Source of the DNA: Simmondsia chinensis
Lineage: Eukaryota; Streptophyta; Magnoliopsida; Caryophyllales; Simmondsiaceae
Assembly: GCA_018398585.1 (NCBI GenBank)
Contig: JAGTTD010000021.1
Coordinates: 642,501-706,500 of the forward strand
Direction: 5' to 3'
DNA: 64,000 bases
How positions within the stretch are numbered: position 1 is the first letter of the stretch; the number at the start of each line of letters is the position of its first letter. The position numbers and the translations under genes were made by a program. Below, in pieces: positions 1 to 11,100 of this stretch. The notes below the pieces were generated by a model that saw nothing but the letters and a program-made list of their open reading frames with translations, made no database searches and was not told the origin of the DNA.

Positions 1-211
1 ATTAGAACTTCGAAGTTAAGCGTGTTTGGGCGAGAGTAGTACTAAGATGGGTGACTTCCTGGGAAGTCCACGTATTGCACTCCTCAGGTTGGGGGTTCTC
101 TGAAATAGCCTCTCCTTAGGATAACACTATAAAGGGGGAAGGCTGCGTACATTCACTCCTCACAGACCCTGCTTAGCCGAGAGCCTTTGGGGCACTGAAA
201 ATTTTGCTTTT
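1..211 (+). mobile_element. 5S-rRNA-derived SINE, copy 1 (cut by window edge)
   Basis: Bases 1-84 match the 3' two thirds of plant 5S rRNA, including the internal promoter region (GAAGTTAAGCGTG, then GGGCGAGAGTAGTACTA and GGATGGGTGAC) and the 5S 3' end read as GTATTGCAC. From about 84 the sequence becomes the tail shared with RTE LINEs (CAGGTTGGGG, AAGGCTGCGTACATTC, GGCACTG) and ends in a T-rich stretch near 211. The 5' third lies outside the window. A 5S gene would end in a T-run after the 5S part; here a LINE-type tail follows, so this is a retroelement and not a 5S gene. It has the complete 5S 3' end and a GAAAATTTTGCTTTT terminus, like the copy at 50187-50433. Confidence 0.82.
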
Positions 212-1440
212 ATAACATTGAATTAGTATTTGTAATCGTAGGTTTTTCTTTTTTGTTATTTTACATTTTTAAATTTTATTTTTGAATTTTTTTACAGACT
301 TTTGAAAATAATTTTTTGTTATTTTTAATTTATATTTTCATAATTTAGAAAATAAGAGCAAAAATTGAAACAAAAGTACAAAAGATAAAAAACATAGCAA
401 GAGTATTCTAATCATTTTGTAAATTTTTGCTAAAAATTTAACAATAATTAGACTAAAAAATTATTTTATAAAATTTGTGTAAAAAATTATTTTACATAAT
501 TTATGAACTAAAAAATTATTTCATTAAGGTACTAATCATAGTTAGTAAATTCGCGTATTATATGCGAATAATATGCGTATGCATTTTAATTTCGTATAAT
601 ACTCGCGTTTAAGTATTTTTTTCAAAAATACCGAAAAATTCGCTTTTCTTAATATTGAAAGTATTATACATATTTTATGAAAAATACTCACGTTTTTTTC
701 CATAAATTCGTTGACCCTTAAAAATGATATTAAAATTTTGCAATAAAAAATTAGGTCGAATGTATTATAGTATTTATAAAAAATTCAATTATCTTGTTCT
801 ATCATTTCAAAACAAGGTTTCAAAATATACAATAGAATACCTTAATGTTTTAAAATTTTAACATTTATGTAGTTTAATTAAGATTCACTGAATTTTTTAT
901 CACAATTCGTTGAACTTTTTTGAAGCATGTATTACATTTGTATTTTTCATATAAAATAGCTCACATTTGTACAAAAATTTATTAAATTACGACATAGAAT
1001 AACTGCATGATAAAAATATTGAATATTCACATTATGAATATTAAAAAGTCAAAGTATCTATGTGATAAATAGTCCAATCTCAAAGTACATAAGTAATAAT
1101 TTTCTATTATCTTAGCTTGTACAAACACTAATTTTGTAAAAATTGATCCGAATTTTTGAGCCGTGTATTTGAAAATATAACCATTTTAAACACGAATACA
1201 TCTGTATACGTTTTCTATGAGTCAATGCGTTTTTCACCTGATTTTTGACCGAACTTTTAGTATAAGAAATCAAATAATACATATACTTATTAAATTATAT
1301 TTTATTCTCGTATCGTATTTAATTAACTAAGGTACTAATATGTAATTTGTCCAAGGCATTGATTGGCTGCGCGCAACCGCGGATGAGCAGATATGAATAG
1401 TAAATAATGCAATAACCAGGGGCTTTTTCATAAATTAATA
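212..1440. other. AT-rich intergenic flank, no gene seen
   Basis: Strongly AT-rich sequence with short ORFs only and no recognisable protein or RNA gene. Motifs such as AAAAATTATTTTA recur between about 420 and 520, suggesting an old degraded repeat. It separates the SINE from the promoter of the exportin-T gene. Confidence 0.6.
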
Positions 1441-1452
1441 ATTTCTATATAT

Positions 1453-1468
1453 ACCCCCTCCCCCCCCC

Positions 1469-1500
<32 letters not shown>

Positions 1501-1620
1501 ACCCCCTTCTCTCTCTTCAAAACCTCCGTCCTCTATCTTTCTCTCTCTCTCAGAAGACTGCGGTCTTTTTATTTTCCTTTTTTTATAAAACCCCCAGAAA
1601 AACCCATAACGAGAAACCCT
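1453..1620 (+). promoter_or_regulatory. Pyrimidine-rich core promoter/5' leader of the exportin-T gene
   Basis: A C-run at about 1459-1470 followed by a long (CT)n tract (about 1473-1500) and further CTCTCT blocks to about 1550. Pyrimidine patches of this kind are common close to plant transcription starts. An AAACCCTA telo-box-like motif follows at about 1614, a motif common in plant promoters and leaders of growth and translation genes. The position, 600-700 bp upstream of the start codon, suggests the transcription start lies near 1500-1650. The exact start is not visible. Confidence 0.45.
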
Positions 1621-1782
1621 AGCTTTGTATCGAGGAAGAAGAAAGAAAAAGTTTTTGAGGGATTGATAAGTTTGAACTTATATTAATTTGTCAATTTTGT
1701 TCGATCAATTCGAGGTGTGGGACGCAAGATCTGAAGTTTTAATTGAAAATCTGTTCCACATTGATGGGATTTTTAATTAGTT

Positions 1783-2190
1783 TGGTTTGATTGTTGATTA
1801 ATTGAAAAGGGTAGAAATTGGATTAAGATTTTGGGGTTTAAGGTTGATTATTAGGGTTTAATGCAATTTCTGGTGGGTTCGGTTTGATTATTGGTTAATT
1901 GAAAAGGGTGGAAATTGGATTAAGTTTTGGGGTTTATGGTGGGTTTAATGTTTGATTATTAGTGTTTAATGCAATCTCTGGTGGGTTTGTTTTGATTACT
2001 GATTAATTGAAAAGGGTAGGAAGTGGATTAAGTTTTGGGGTTTATTGTGGTTTTAAGTTTGATTATTAGGGTTTAATGCAATCTCTGGTGGGTTTGTTTT
2101 GATTGTTGGTTAATTGAAAGGGTACGAATTGGATTAAGTTTTTAGGGTTTATATTGGGCTTAAGGTTTGATTATTAGGGTTTATTGGGTC
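1783..2190 (+). repeat. Tandem repeat (about 95-109 bp, 4 units) abutting the start codon
   Basis: A unit containing TTAATTGAAAAGGGTAGAAA, then GGATTAAG, GGGGTTTA, GATTATTAGGGTTTAATGCA and CTCTGGTGGGTTTG recurs four times, beginning near 1783, 1878, 1987 and 2092. The array ends at the ATG at 2192. It lies in the 5' leader or in a leader intron; a TTATTAG at about 2171-2177 could be a splice acceptor, but no donor is certain. Each unit carries the TAGGGTTTA telo-box complement. Confidence 0.7.
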
Positions 2191-2191
2191 A

Positions 2192-5100
2192 ATGGATGAC
2201 CTGGAGAAAGCAATTTTGATTAGTTTTGGTGAGTCTGGGACCATCGACTCGGTGTTGAAATCACAAGCGGTTGAATATTGTCAGAGAATTAAGGGGACCC
2301 CAAGTATTTGTAGTATTTGCATTGAGCGCTTGTGGTTAACCAAGTTGGTGCAAGTTCAATTCTGGTGCTTGCAGTGCCTTCATGATGCTGTTCGTGCTCG
2401 GTACTCGTCAATGAGCCCAGAGGAGAGGGAATTCATTAGGAAATCAGTTTTTGCTATGATTTGCTATGAGGGTGTTGTTGGTGATAAGAATGTGGCGGTT
2501 AGGGTTTTGGATAGCCCGGCTTTTATAAAGAACAAGCTTGCTCAGGTTATGGTTACATTGATTTATTTTGAGTACCCTGTGATTTGGTCCTCGGTTTTCG
2601 TTGATTACTTGCTCCACCTAAGCAAGGGTGTGGTTGTTATTGATATGTTTTGCCGCGTTTTGAATGCACTGGATGATGAATTGATTAGTTTGGACTATCC
2701 TCGTAGCAACGAAGAGGTGGCAATTGCGGGGCAGATCAAGGATGCCATGAGGCAGCAATGTGTGCCCCAGATAGTTAGGACTTGGTACGATATCTTGACC
2801 GTGTACAAGAATTCTGAGCCCAAGCTTTGCTCCAGTGTGCTAGATTCAATGAGTAGATACATTTTGTGGATCGACATTAGTTTGATTGCGAATGATGTGT
2901 TTATCCCATTGTTGTTTGAGTTGATCATGGTTGAGGGGTTATCTGAGCAGCTCCGAGGTGCTGCAGCAGGTTGTTTGTTGGCGGTGGTATCAAAGCGCAT
3001 GGATCCACAAGCCAAGCTCTCGCTTTTGCAGAGTCTTCAGATGAACCGTGTTTTTGGCTTCGTGTATAATGATTCTGAGTTGGTGTCCAGCATTGCGACA
3101 TTGCTTACTGGTTATGCTACTGAGATCCTGGAATGTTCTAAGCGATTGACTTCTGAGGATGGCAAGCGGGTCTCAATGGAGCTTTTGGAGGATGTCTTGC
3201 CCTCCGTTTTCTATGTAATGCAAAGTTGTGAGGTTGATGCCACATTTAGCATAGTTCAGTTCCTTTCTGGTTACGTATCCACAATGAAGACTGTCTCCCC
3301 ATTGACCGAAAAACAGCTTGTTCATGTGGGTCAGATACTAGAAGTGATCAGGTTGCAGATATGCTATGATCCTGCGTACCGGGATCATCTAGATGCATTG
3401 GATAATATAGGAAAAGAAGAAGAAGACAGGATGCTTGAGTACAGGAAAGATTTACTTGTTCTTCTGCGCAGTGTGGGGCGTGTAGCGCCAGATGTTACTC
3501 AATTGTTCATTAGGAATTCGTTGGCTACAGCCGTTGCATCTTCTTGGGATAGGAATGTTGAGGAGGTAGAAGCCGCCTTATCTCTTCTATATGCACTTGG
3601 GGAGTCGGTTAGTGATGAGGCAATGAGAACTGCGAGTGGACTCTTAGGAGAATTGGTGTCCATGCTTCTATCAACAAGGTTTCCTTGCCACTCTAACAGG
3701 TTGGTTGCTCTTGTATACCTGGAAACAATAGCAAGGTACATGAAACATGTTCAGGAAAATACAGAGTACATACCCGCGGCTCTGTCTGCCTTTATTGATG
3801 AAAGAGGTATACACCACCCGAATGTTCATGTAAGTCGGAGGGCAAGCTATCTGTTCATGAGGGTAGTAAAATTGCTAAAATCCAAGCTGGTCCCATTCAT
3901 AGAGAAGATTTTGCAGGTATGGTTCTGGTTCTTTCCCGTGCCTAGTCTTTCATCTATATATTGTGTTCTGCTCAAGGTTTTCCCTTCTTAAATCTTTAAT
4001 CCTAATGGACTATCAGAGTTTGCAAGATTCTGTTGCCCAATTTACCACCATGCGTTATTCGGGAAAGGATATTTCTGGATTTGAAGATGGAAGTCATATT
4101 TTCGAGGTAACAAACGATTTGCAATTGCTTCAAGATATAGTTGTAGGAATTACGGGGCTGCATTGTTTCTTTTTTGCATTCTGCTTTTTTGCGCTCAAGA
4201 TCTAATATTTTCTTACTAATGTTCTCTAGGCAATTGGTATCCTGATTGGGATGGAAGACGTGCCCCAGGAGAAGCAGACTGATTACCTCTCTTCCTTGCT
4301 TACTCCTCTTTGGCAACAGGTTGTCTTTCTCGCTTGTTTTATGGTTTTCTATGTCTGTTTATGTGAAGCTAGAAGTATTCATGTTTGTATAATCTGAATC
4401 TGAATCTGAATGCTGACTGCCTTGATGCAGGTTGAGGCAATACTGGTAAGTGGCAAAGGACGTAATCCAGAGGAGTCCTCTGCAGATATAATGATCCTCC
4501 AGCAAATTGTCATGGCCATCAACTCTCTTAGCAAGGTCTGTTAGGCTGAACCATATAATGCAGGTTGTGATAGAGGGTGTTGGTACCTCTTGCATGTTAT
4601 CTTATGATACGCTTATGTTTTTGCATGTCAGCAAAGCAATTGAAGTTGTTCATTTTAATAATTTTGTTACAAGTATATAGACAAGAGCTCAAATATATTA
4701 AAATAGTTGAAAGTCATCGTATAGTAAGTATATGGTATGATTTCTATGCATTCGGACCAAAGTCATGTATACTGGTGTTTTCATGTAATCTCAGTTGTGC
4801 CCTTCATAACAATGGTGACTGATTCTAGGATTGTTAAATGTATCGCAGGGCTTCAGCGAGCGCCTTGTTACTGCCAGCCGTCCAGCAATTGGCCTCATGT
4901 TTAAGCAGGTCAGCATTCTATGAATTATGTATAATTGTTGCTGCTAGTGGGTACATAGTGTGCTATGCTCATTTTCCATGATTGTTTCTTGTGGTTGTTG
5001 TTATCTTTCATGAGCAGATCGGTAGACACATGCAGTATGCAATTATGTAGCTGTGACATGTGAAGCTATAGAATTATTCCATGATTAGCAAGCTCTGAAT

Positions 5101-8100
5101 CCACGTTTCACACTGATGTCCAGAGACTTTAGAAGTTGTAGTAGCTGGCATCTTAGCCGTTTTGCTATTTGATTCCTGTTCAATGTAGTTGCTTTGAGTT
5201 TAATTGATCTTATTCCATGCATGCATGCATCTCTTTTGGCAAATATTGGCATAATATTTGCAGAAAGTAGTTGATTATTGACTATTCTAGATATATTATG
5301 AAGCATATCTAGTTCATTTGAAATATTTAGTATGGGTAAATTAGATTTTGGAAGACGATTGCCAGAATGGATTCTTAAACAAGCATGGAGCCTCCCTGTT
5401 GTTTTAGTTTTATTGTTACTATGAATAGCCTGCTGCTGATTCGAGATATGGCAGATGATTCTGTCACTATTTTTTTTCTTTTTTCCTTTTTGATAATTTA
5501 TATTTCCTTTCTTTTTCTATCTTTTGTAGACATTGGATGTTCTACTCCAAATACTCATCGTGTTTCCAAAAGTGGAGGCCTTGCGAAGTAAGGTGAGTAA
5601 TTCATTCACTTTCTGTGAAAATTTGTATAACAACTTTTTGCTGTAAGTGGGGTTGGGGGAGAGTGGATTTGAACCTTGCCTTCATGTCCTAGGGCATCGT
5701 CCTTGGTGGCATTTTATCACTGGGTGCGACGACTTGTTTCCTGATCTTGTCTTCTGTTCTATCAGGTCACTTCATTCATTCACCGGATGGTTGATACATT
5801 AGGTGCATCTGTGTTTCCTTACCTTCCAAAGGCTCTGGAGCAACTGCTTGCAGAAATTGAGGTAAAATATATTTATGTTTGGATGTGATAAATGTTTGAT
5901 AGAACTTGGGTGCTCTCTTCAATTAGAAGGTACAGTTTCTAAGTAGCTTGCTATTGGACGAGGGGAAAAGTTTAGGTTGCCATTCCCTTGTCTTGTTTTA
6001 TCCGGAAGGACATATTAACAACCTAACCCATCACTGCTACATCAAAGCCTGCAATATGTGGAAAGTTCCAAGTGGGCCATAATGGACCACTTGGGCCTGA
6101 AAGGGGAAGACCTTGTTTTAATGTAGGAGTAAAATCACTCATAAATTGGTCAAACTTTACACTTCTAACTGATGTGGGATTGGAGCGTTACAAACTTTCC
6201 TACTCAAAGATGCAAAATCCTTGTCGCGATGCCTAAAGATCTGTCCTCCTTGGGTGATGTGGGTTTTGGGAGGCACATGCCTATAATGCACCATCCTGGA
6301 TCTTCCCTTGCCAATCCAAAGGTGTCATCAAGGCTGCCCCATGGATCCCAATATGGGCCGCACATTTCGGAGGGAGTTGGCTTTGATACTATATGTAAGG
6401 ATCCAACCAAACGTTGCTACAACACAGTCCAGAATAACTGGGAAGTCTCCGACTGGGTTGATAATGGACCATGGAGGCCAAAAGGGGATGGCTTTGCTGA
6501 TTGATTTTAGGGATGAAATCACTTGTAAATTGATAAAATTTCGTGCATCTATTGATTTGGGATTGGGGTGTTACACATTCTTCAGTGAAGTAGATTATTC
6601 TTTTCTCATGCAAGAAGATATCCCTTGCTATTGTGGGTTGCAGGGCATTTTTGCTTCCTATTTTATTGTCTCTCAAATCTTGGTCATGAAAAGATTCTTA
6701 TATTATGTGATTTAAACATTTTTTCATCCACAACTTGTACTAAAGTTAATGCGAGAGTACAACAACAACAACAACAACAACAACAAACCCAGTGCCTTTA
6801 AGGGCTCCCGCGTAAGCAGGGTCTGGGGGGGGGGGGAGATGTACGCAGCCTTCCCCCCTCAGGGGGCTACCCTGAAGAGATGCTGTTTTCGAGGACCTCC
6901 AGCCTGAGAAGCTAGTCCACAGCAATGAGCAAAAGACCGATAACAGATCAAAAGTATTGCAACATGCTATATTCATATGGTAAAAGAATGATGGAGAAAA
7001 ACCTGATTGAGAGAACTCTGATGCTTATTCTCTTTGATCATTCTTCTCTTACCCAAAAAGAGAAAATAACAAAAACAAAATTGATGGGGTCATATCAGAT
7101 ATGCATTGTAGGTATTTGCGTTCAATTCTTTTGTCAAGTCACCTACGGAAGATTAGAAATGCACTGAACCTGTCAGCTCACTTCTTTTCTTGTAGAAAAC
7201 CTGCTGATGTAATCTATTTTTTATATTCTTATACTCGAAAGATGGAGCAATATTTATATTTTTAAAAAAAGTCAAAGTCAAAGTCATCGTCAAGTCAAAT
7301 AAAGTAGTGCTTGCATATCTGGTACTACTTTATTTGACTTGACTTGGACTTATTTTTTTTCTATATTTAAATATTGCTCCATTTTTTGCATTATTGCTTC
7401 TTGCCTTTTAGGGTCAGGGGGCCTCTGTAAAAAAAGAGCAGTTTGTTGTTGTTTTACTGAAAGGCTTTTCAATGTACTGAATATTATTCTATATGGCTGA
7501 ACAACCATACCTTCTCCTTTCTTTCCACCTTTAGATTTGTAGCTCTGCTTGTGCGCACAAATTAAACTTCTAGATTGGTACTCGTATTAGTGCTGTGTGT
7601 TTGCATGGTCTTTGTTGTTTGGTTGAGAATTTGTAAGAGTTGTAGAGCAGCACCTTTTTAATACTGTTAGCATTTCATGCTAGAATCCTGTAGTCCGCCT
7701 TGTTGTCCTTCATGGCATAATATTAACATGGACTACGAATGGTGGCTGATTTTGCTTCTGTTGTTTCCATGGCAGCCGAAGGAGATGGTTGGGGTTCTTG
7801 TATTACTTAATCAGCTCATATGCAAATTCAATACCTCGGTCCTTGACATTTTGGAAGAGGTCTTTCCGCCTATTGCCAGTAGGGTATTTGCTATCCTTCC
7901 ACAAGGTGCATTTCCGTCTGGACCTGGGAGCAATACTGAGGTGTGTACTCTCACATTTCGAGAATATGTTGTTTAATTTCTTTTTTCAACCATTAAGTGC
8001 AGCCCATATTGTTAGAATTGATGAATAATAATATGATTATCACCTGATTTCACCATGTAAGATGTAATGTATTTATGCTTGGTGTGGCTCAATGTAAGCG

Positions 8101-11100
8101 GTGCTCTGGTCGTGCTTATTTCGTGCATCATTCATGAATGTGTCATAAATGTTAGATATTGGATGCCATTGAATATGTTGTCTCGCGGAAACTAGGATGG
8201 ATTTGGTGGTCATTGAACTCTGTAGTTTAGATCTAGGTCTGTGTAGTATCCACTATTTTAATCACTGGTTGTATTTATTGTGTGAAATTATAATCGGATG
8301 GTAGCCCACAGGTTTGTGATTTACTGCTATGCTGAATTGTATTAGCTTATTTTTCTATAAATTCGTTTAGTTCATTTTAGAGCTCAGTACTTAAGTACTT
8401 AATTATTAATGCCTATGGTGCAGGAAATACGTGAACTACAGGAACTCCAACGAACCTTTTTCACCTTTCTTCATGTGATAGCGACTCATGATCTTTCTTC
8501 CATTTTCCTTTCCCCTAAGAGCAGGGCTTACTTGGATCCAATTATGCATCTGCTTCTGTATGCAGCTTGTAATCATAAAGATATTCTTGTAAGAAAGGTA
8601 AGTGCAGTAGTTTCTAAATTTGCGCGGATGTTTCCTCCTAGAAAATGGCTGTAATGGGAGTTAATTTTTAAACCCCGCTGCCTTTCAAAAATATTTGCCG
8701 AATAGGGGTAAGGTTTTACCGCCATTACTTTTTTGGTAAATGTTTTACCGCCATTACCATTACCCCTCTTTACCTTGTTGCCCAGCAGGGAGTCAGCAAT
8801 GAACTAACATGAATGATTCGAGAATAATTGTGAAGTCATATGTAATTTTGAAGTGTTCATTTCTATTTCCATCAGGCATGTGTGCAGATATTTGTCAGAC
8901 TAATCAAAGATTGGTGTACCAGGCCGTATGGAGAAGATAAGGTGATATCTCGAGTCTTGTATCTACTTTATTGTGTTGCTCAAAAAAAAGTAACTACTTT
9001 GTTGTATCGACTGCAGAAGTTACTGTGAAGGCTGTGTACTTATGAAATGATTTTTGTTCCAGGTACCAGGGTTCCAAAGTTTTATAATTGACGTCTTTGC
9101 TGTCAACTGCTGCTTGTTCAGTGTGCTGGACAAATCGTTTGAACTCCGAGATGCAAATACTGTGAGTCATTATGCTCAAATTGCATACTATATTAACACG
9201 TTTTTCTCTATTTTATTGCTTGGGTTGCCTTTGGGTAGCTATTCCTTTCAGTTCTGTTGGCCTATAGTTAAAAGTTTTAGTTGAGCTTGCTTGTCACACC
9301 CTTGAAGATGAGACTGTCGCTTTCTTTAACTTGTTTGTCAATGGGAAGAAGAGGTGCGAGATAGGTTTAAAAATTGGTCACTGGGGCCGACTGAGATGTT
9401 TTTAATGCTGATATTAAACTCATAAGAACAGATACTACACTTGATATTAGTCAATGGGAAGAAGAGGTGCGAGATAGGTTTAAAAATTTGTCATCGGGGC
9501 TGACTGAGATGCTTTTAATACTGATATTAAACTCATAAGAACAGATACTACACTTGATATTAGTCAAAAGGCTGAGAAAAGGTATAATGTTGATAATAGT
9601 AAATGGGAGTGAGTGAGCCAATGAGAACAATGTTCTCTTTTTCTCACAAAACTTCGCTTGTCCATAAGCTTTTTAATTTCCTCTCAATCTTTTTCCTTAA
9701 TGATTATCCTTCTCTGACATGCCCAAAGCCATCGCCATGGCAGTGAATGATCTTGGATGTTTAATATCTGCAATGAACTTGTCTACCAGATAGACTCCTC
9801 CTAGAAATCCTAACTTGGATACGGTGGAAAGACTAGTCGTTTTGAATAAGACAGAGGGTATTCTCTCGGTATTCATCTGTTAAGTTCTAATTGGAGGATG
9901 AAGCGAATAGTGCTGGGTGTATGTATAGAATCTGTAACAGAGCAATCTTTATGGATTTTAAAGGATTCATTGTTATACATTTATGGAAAGGGGGATATAT
10001 CTTGTGCATATTGTAAACTTGTACTATATGCTCTTAGTTCTAATTTTTCTGTTATATGATGCTTCCATTCTTCTTACTTTACCGTGATAAATTGAATATG
10101 TGCTGCAAGGCTGTTGTCGGGGTAGAACTAGGGCTGCACAATGGTCTGGACTGGATTGGACTGGTGGATAGTTTCAGAAAATGGACTGAGGACCGGACCA
10201 TTCAAAATCGGGTCAGTCTGGTCTAGAATCGGTTTATAATGGGTGCAAACCTGACTGACCCAGTTCTGGATCAATTTCAGACGCAAAGTACTGTTGATGG
10301 ACCAATCAATAGTGAAATTATAAAGTACTCATTGGTTCCAGGTGTTGAGAGACAATGAATTTAGTAGGGGCTTCAATCTCTCTCCATGCCCCAATCAAGC
10401 GTAGCGATATTATTGCTAATCTTATTAGAAAATATTCTTGAATGATATGGATGGTGGTACAGCAATTTAAATTTGAGTGATGAGAAAGAAAGAGTGAAGA
10501 AGAGGAGAGCGGTGAGTCAGAGAGAGAAAGAGAGGCAGAAAGTTTTAAAAAAGGAAAGAGGGGCAACTGAAATGAACTAGTTAGACCGGTTCTCGTACAG
10601 TCACTGGTGTTAAAACTGGACCGATGACCGGTTAGGTTCAGAAAGTTGGACTGATAACCAGACCTATGAGGGGCTAAGGTCTTGTCCTTAACTGAAAAGC
10701 CCGGTTCAATCCAGTATACTTGTTCGGACTGATTTATATGCTGCCTTAGGTGTAAGTTTTGTATTCCATATGAACCAACCTAGGTTTATGTACTTCAGAC
10801 CCTCGTTCTTCGTGAAATTACTTTTTCTGGACAAAAAAGGTTCATTTTGATGTTGCAATTACAGCTGCGACAATTACAGCTGCGACATTAAATTCATTCT
10901 AGAATAATCCCGCACGTATGATTTTCGTATATTAGTTGTCGTATTCGTGCTTGCTAACTCTTTTTGAACTTCTATATGATTTGCAGCATGTGTTATTTGG
11001 AGAAATAGTAATGGCACAGAAGGTCATGTATGACAAGTTTGGTGATAATTTTTTCACTCAGTTTGTATCGAAAGGATTCCTCGCCGTCGATTGTTCTCAA

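Noticed and set aside
9430..9585. Functional U2 snRNA gene
   Set aside because: Only the first 60 or so nucleotides match; the Sm-binding site and 3' stem-loops are missing.
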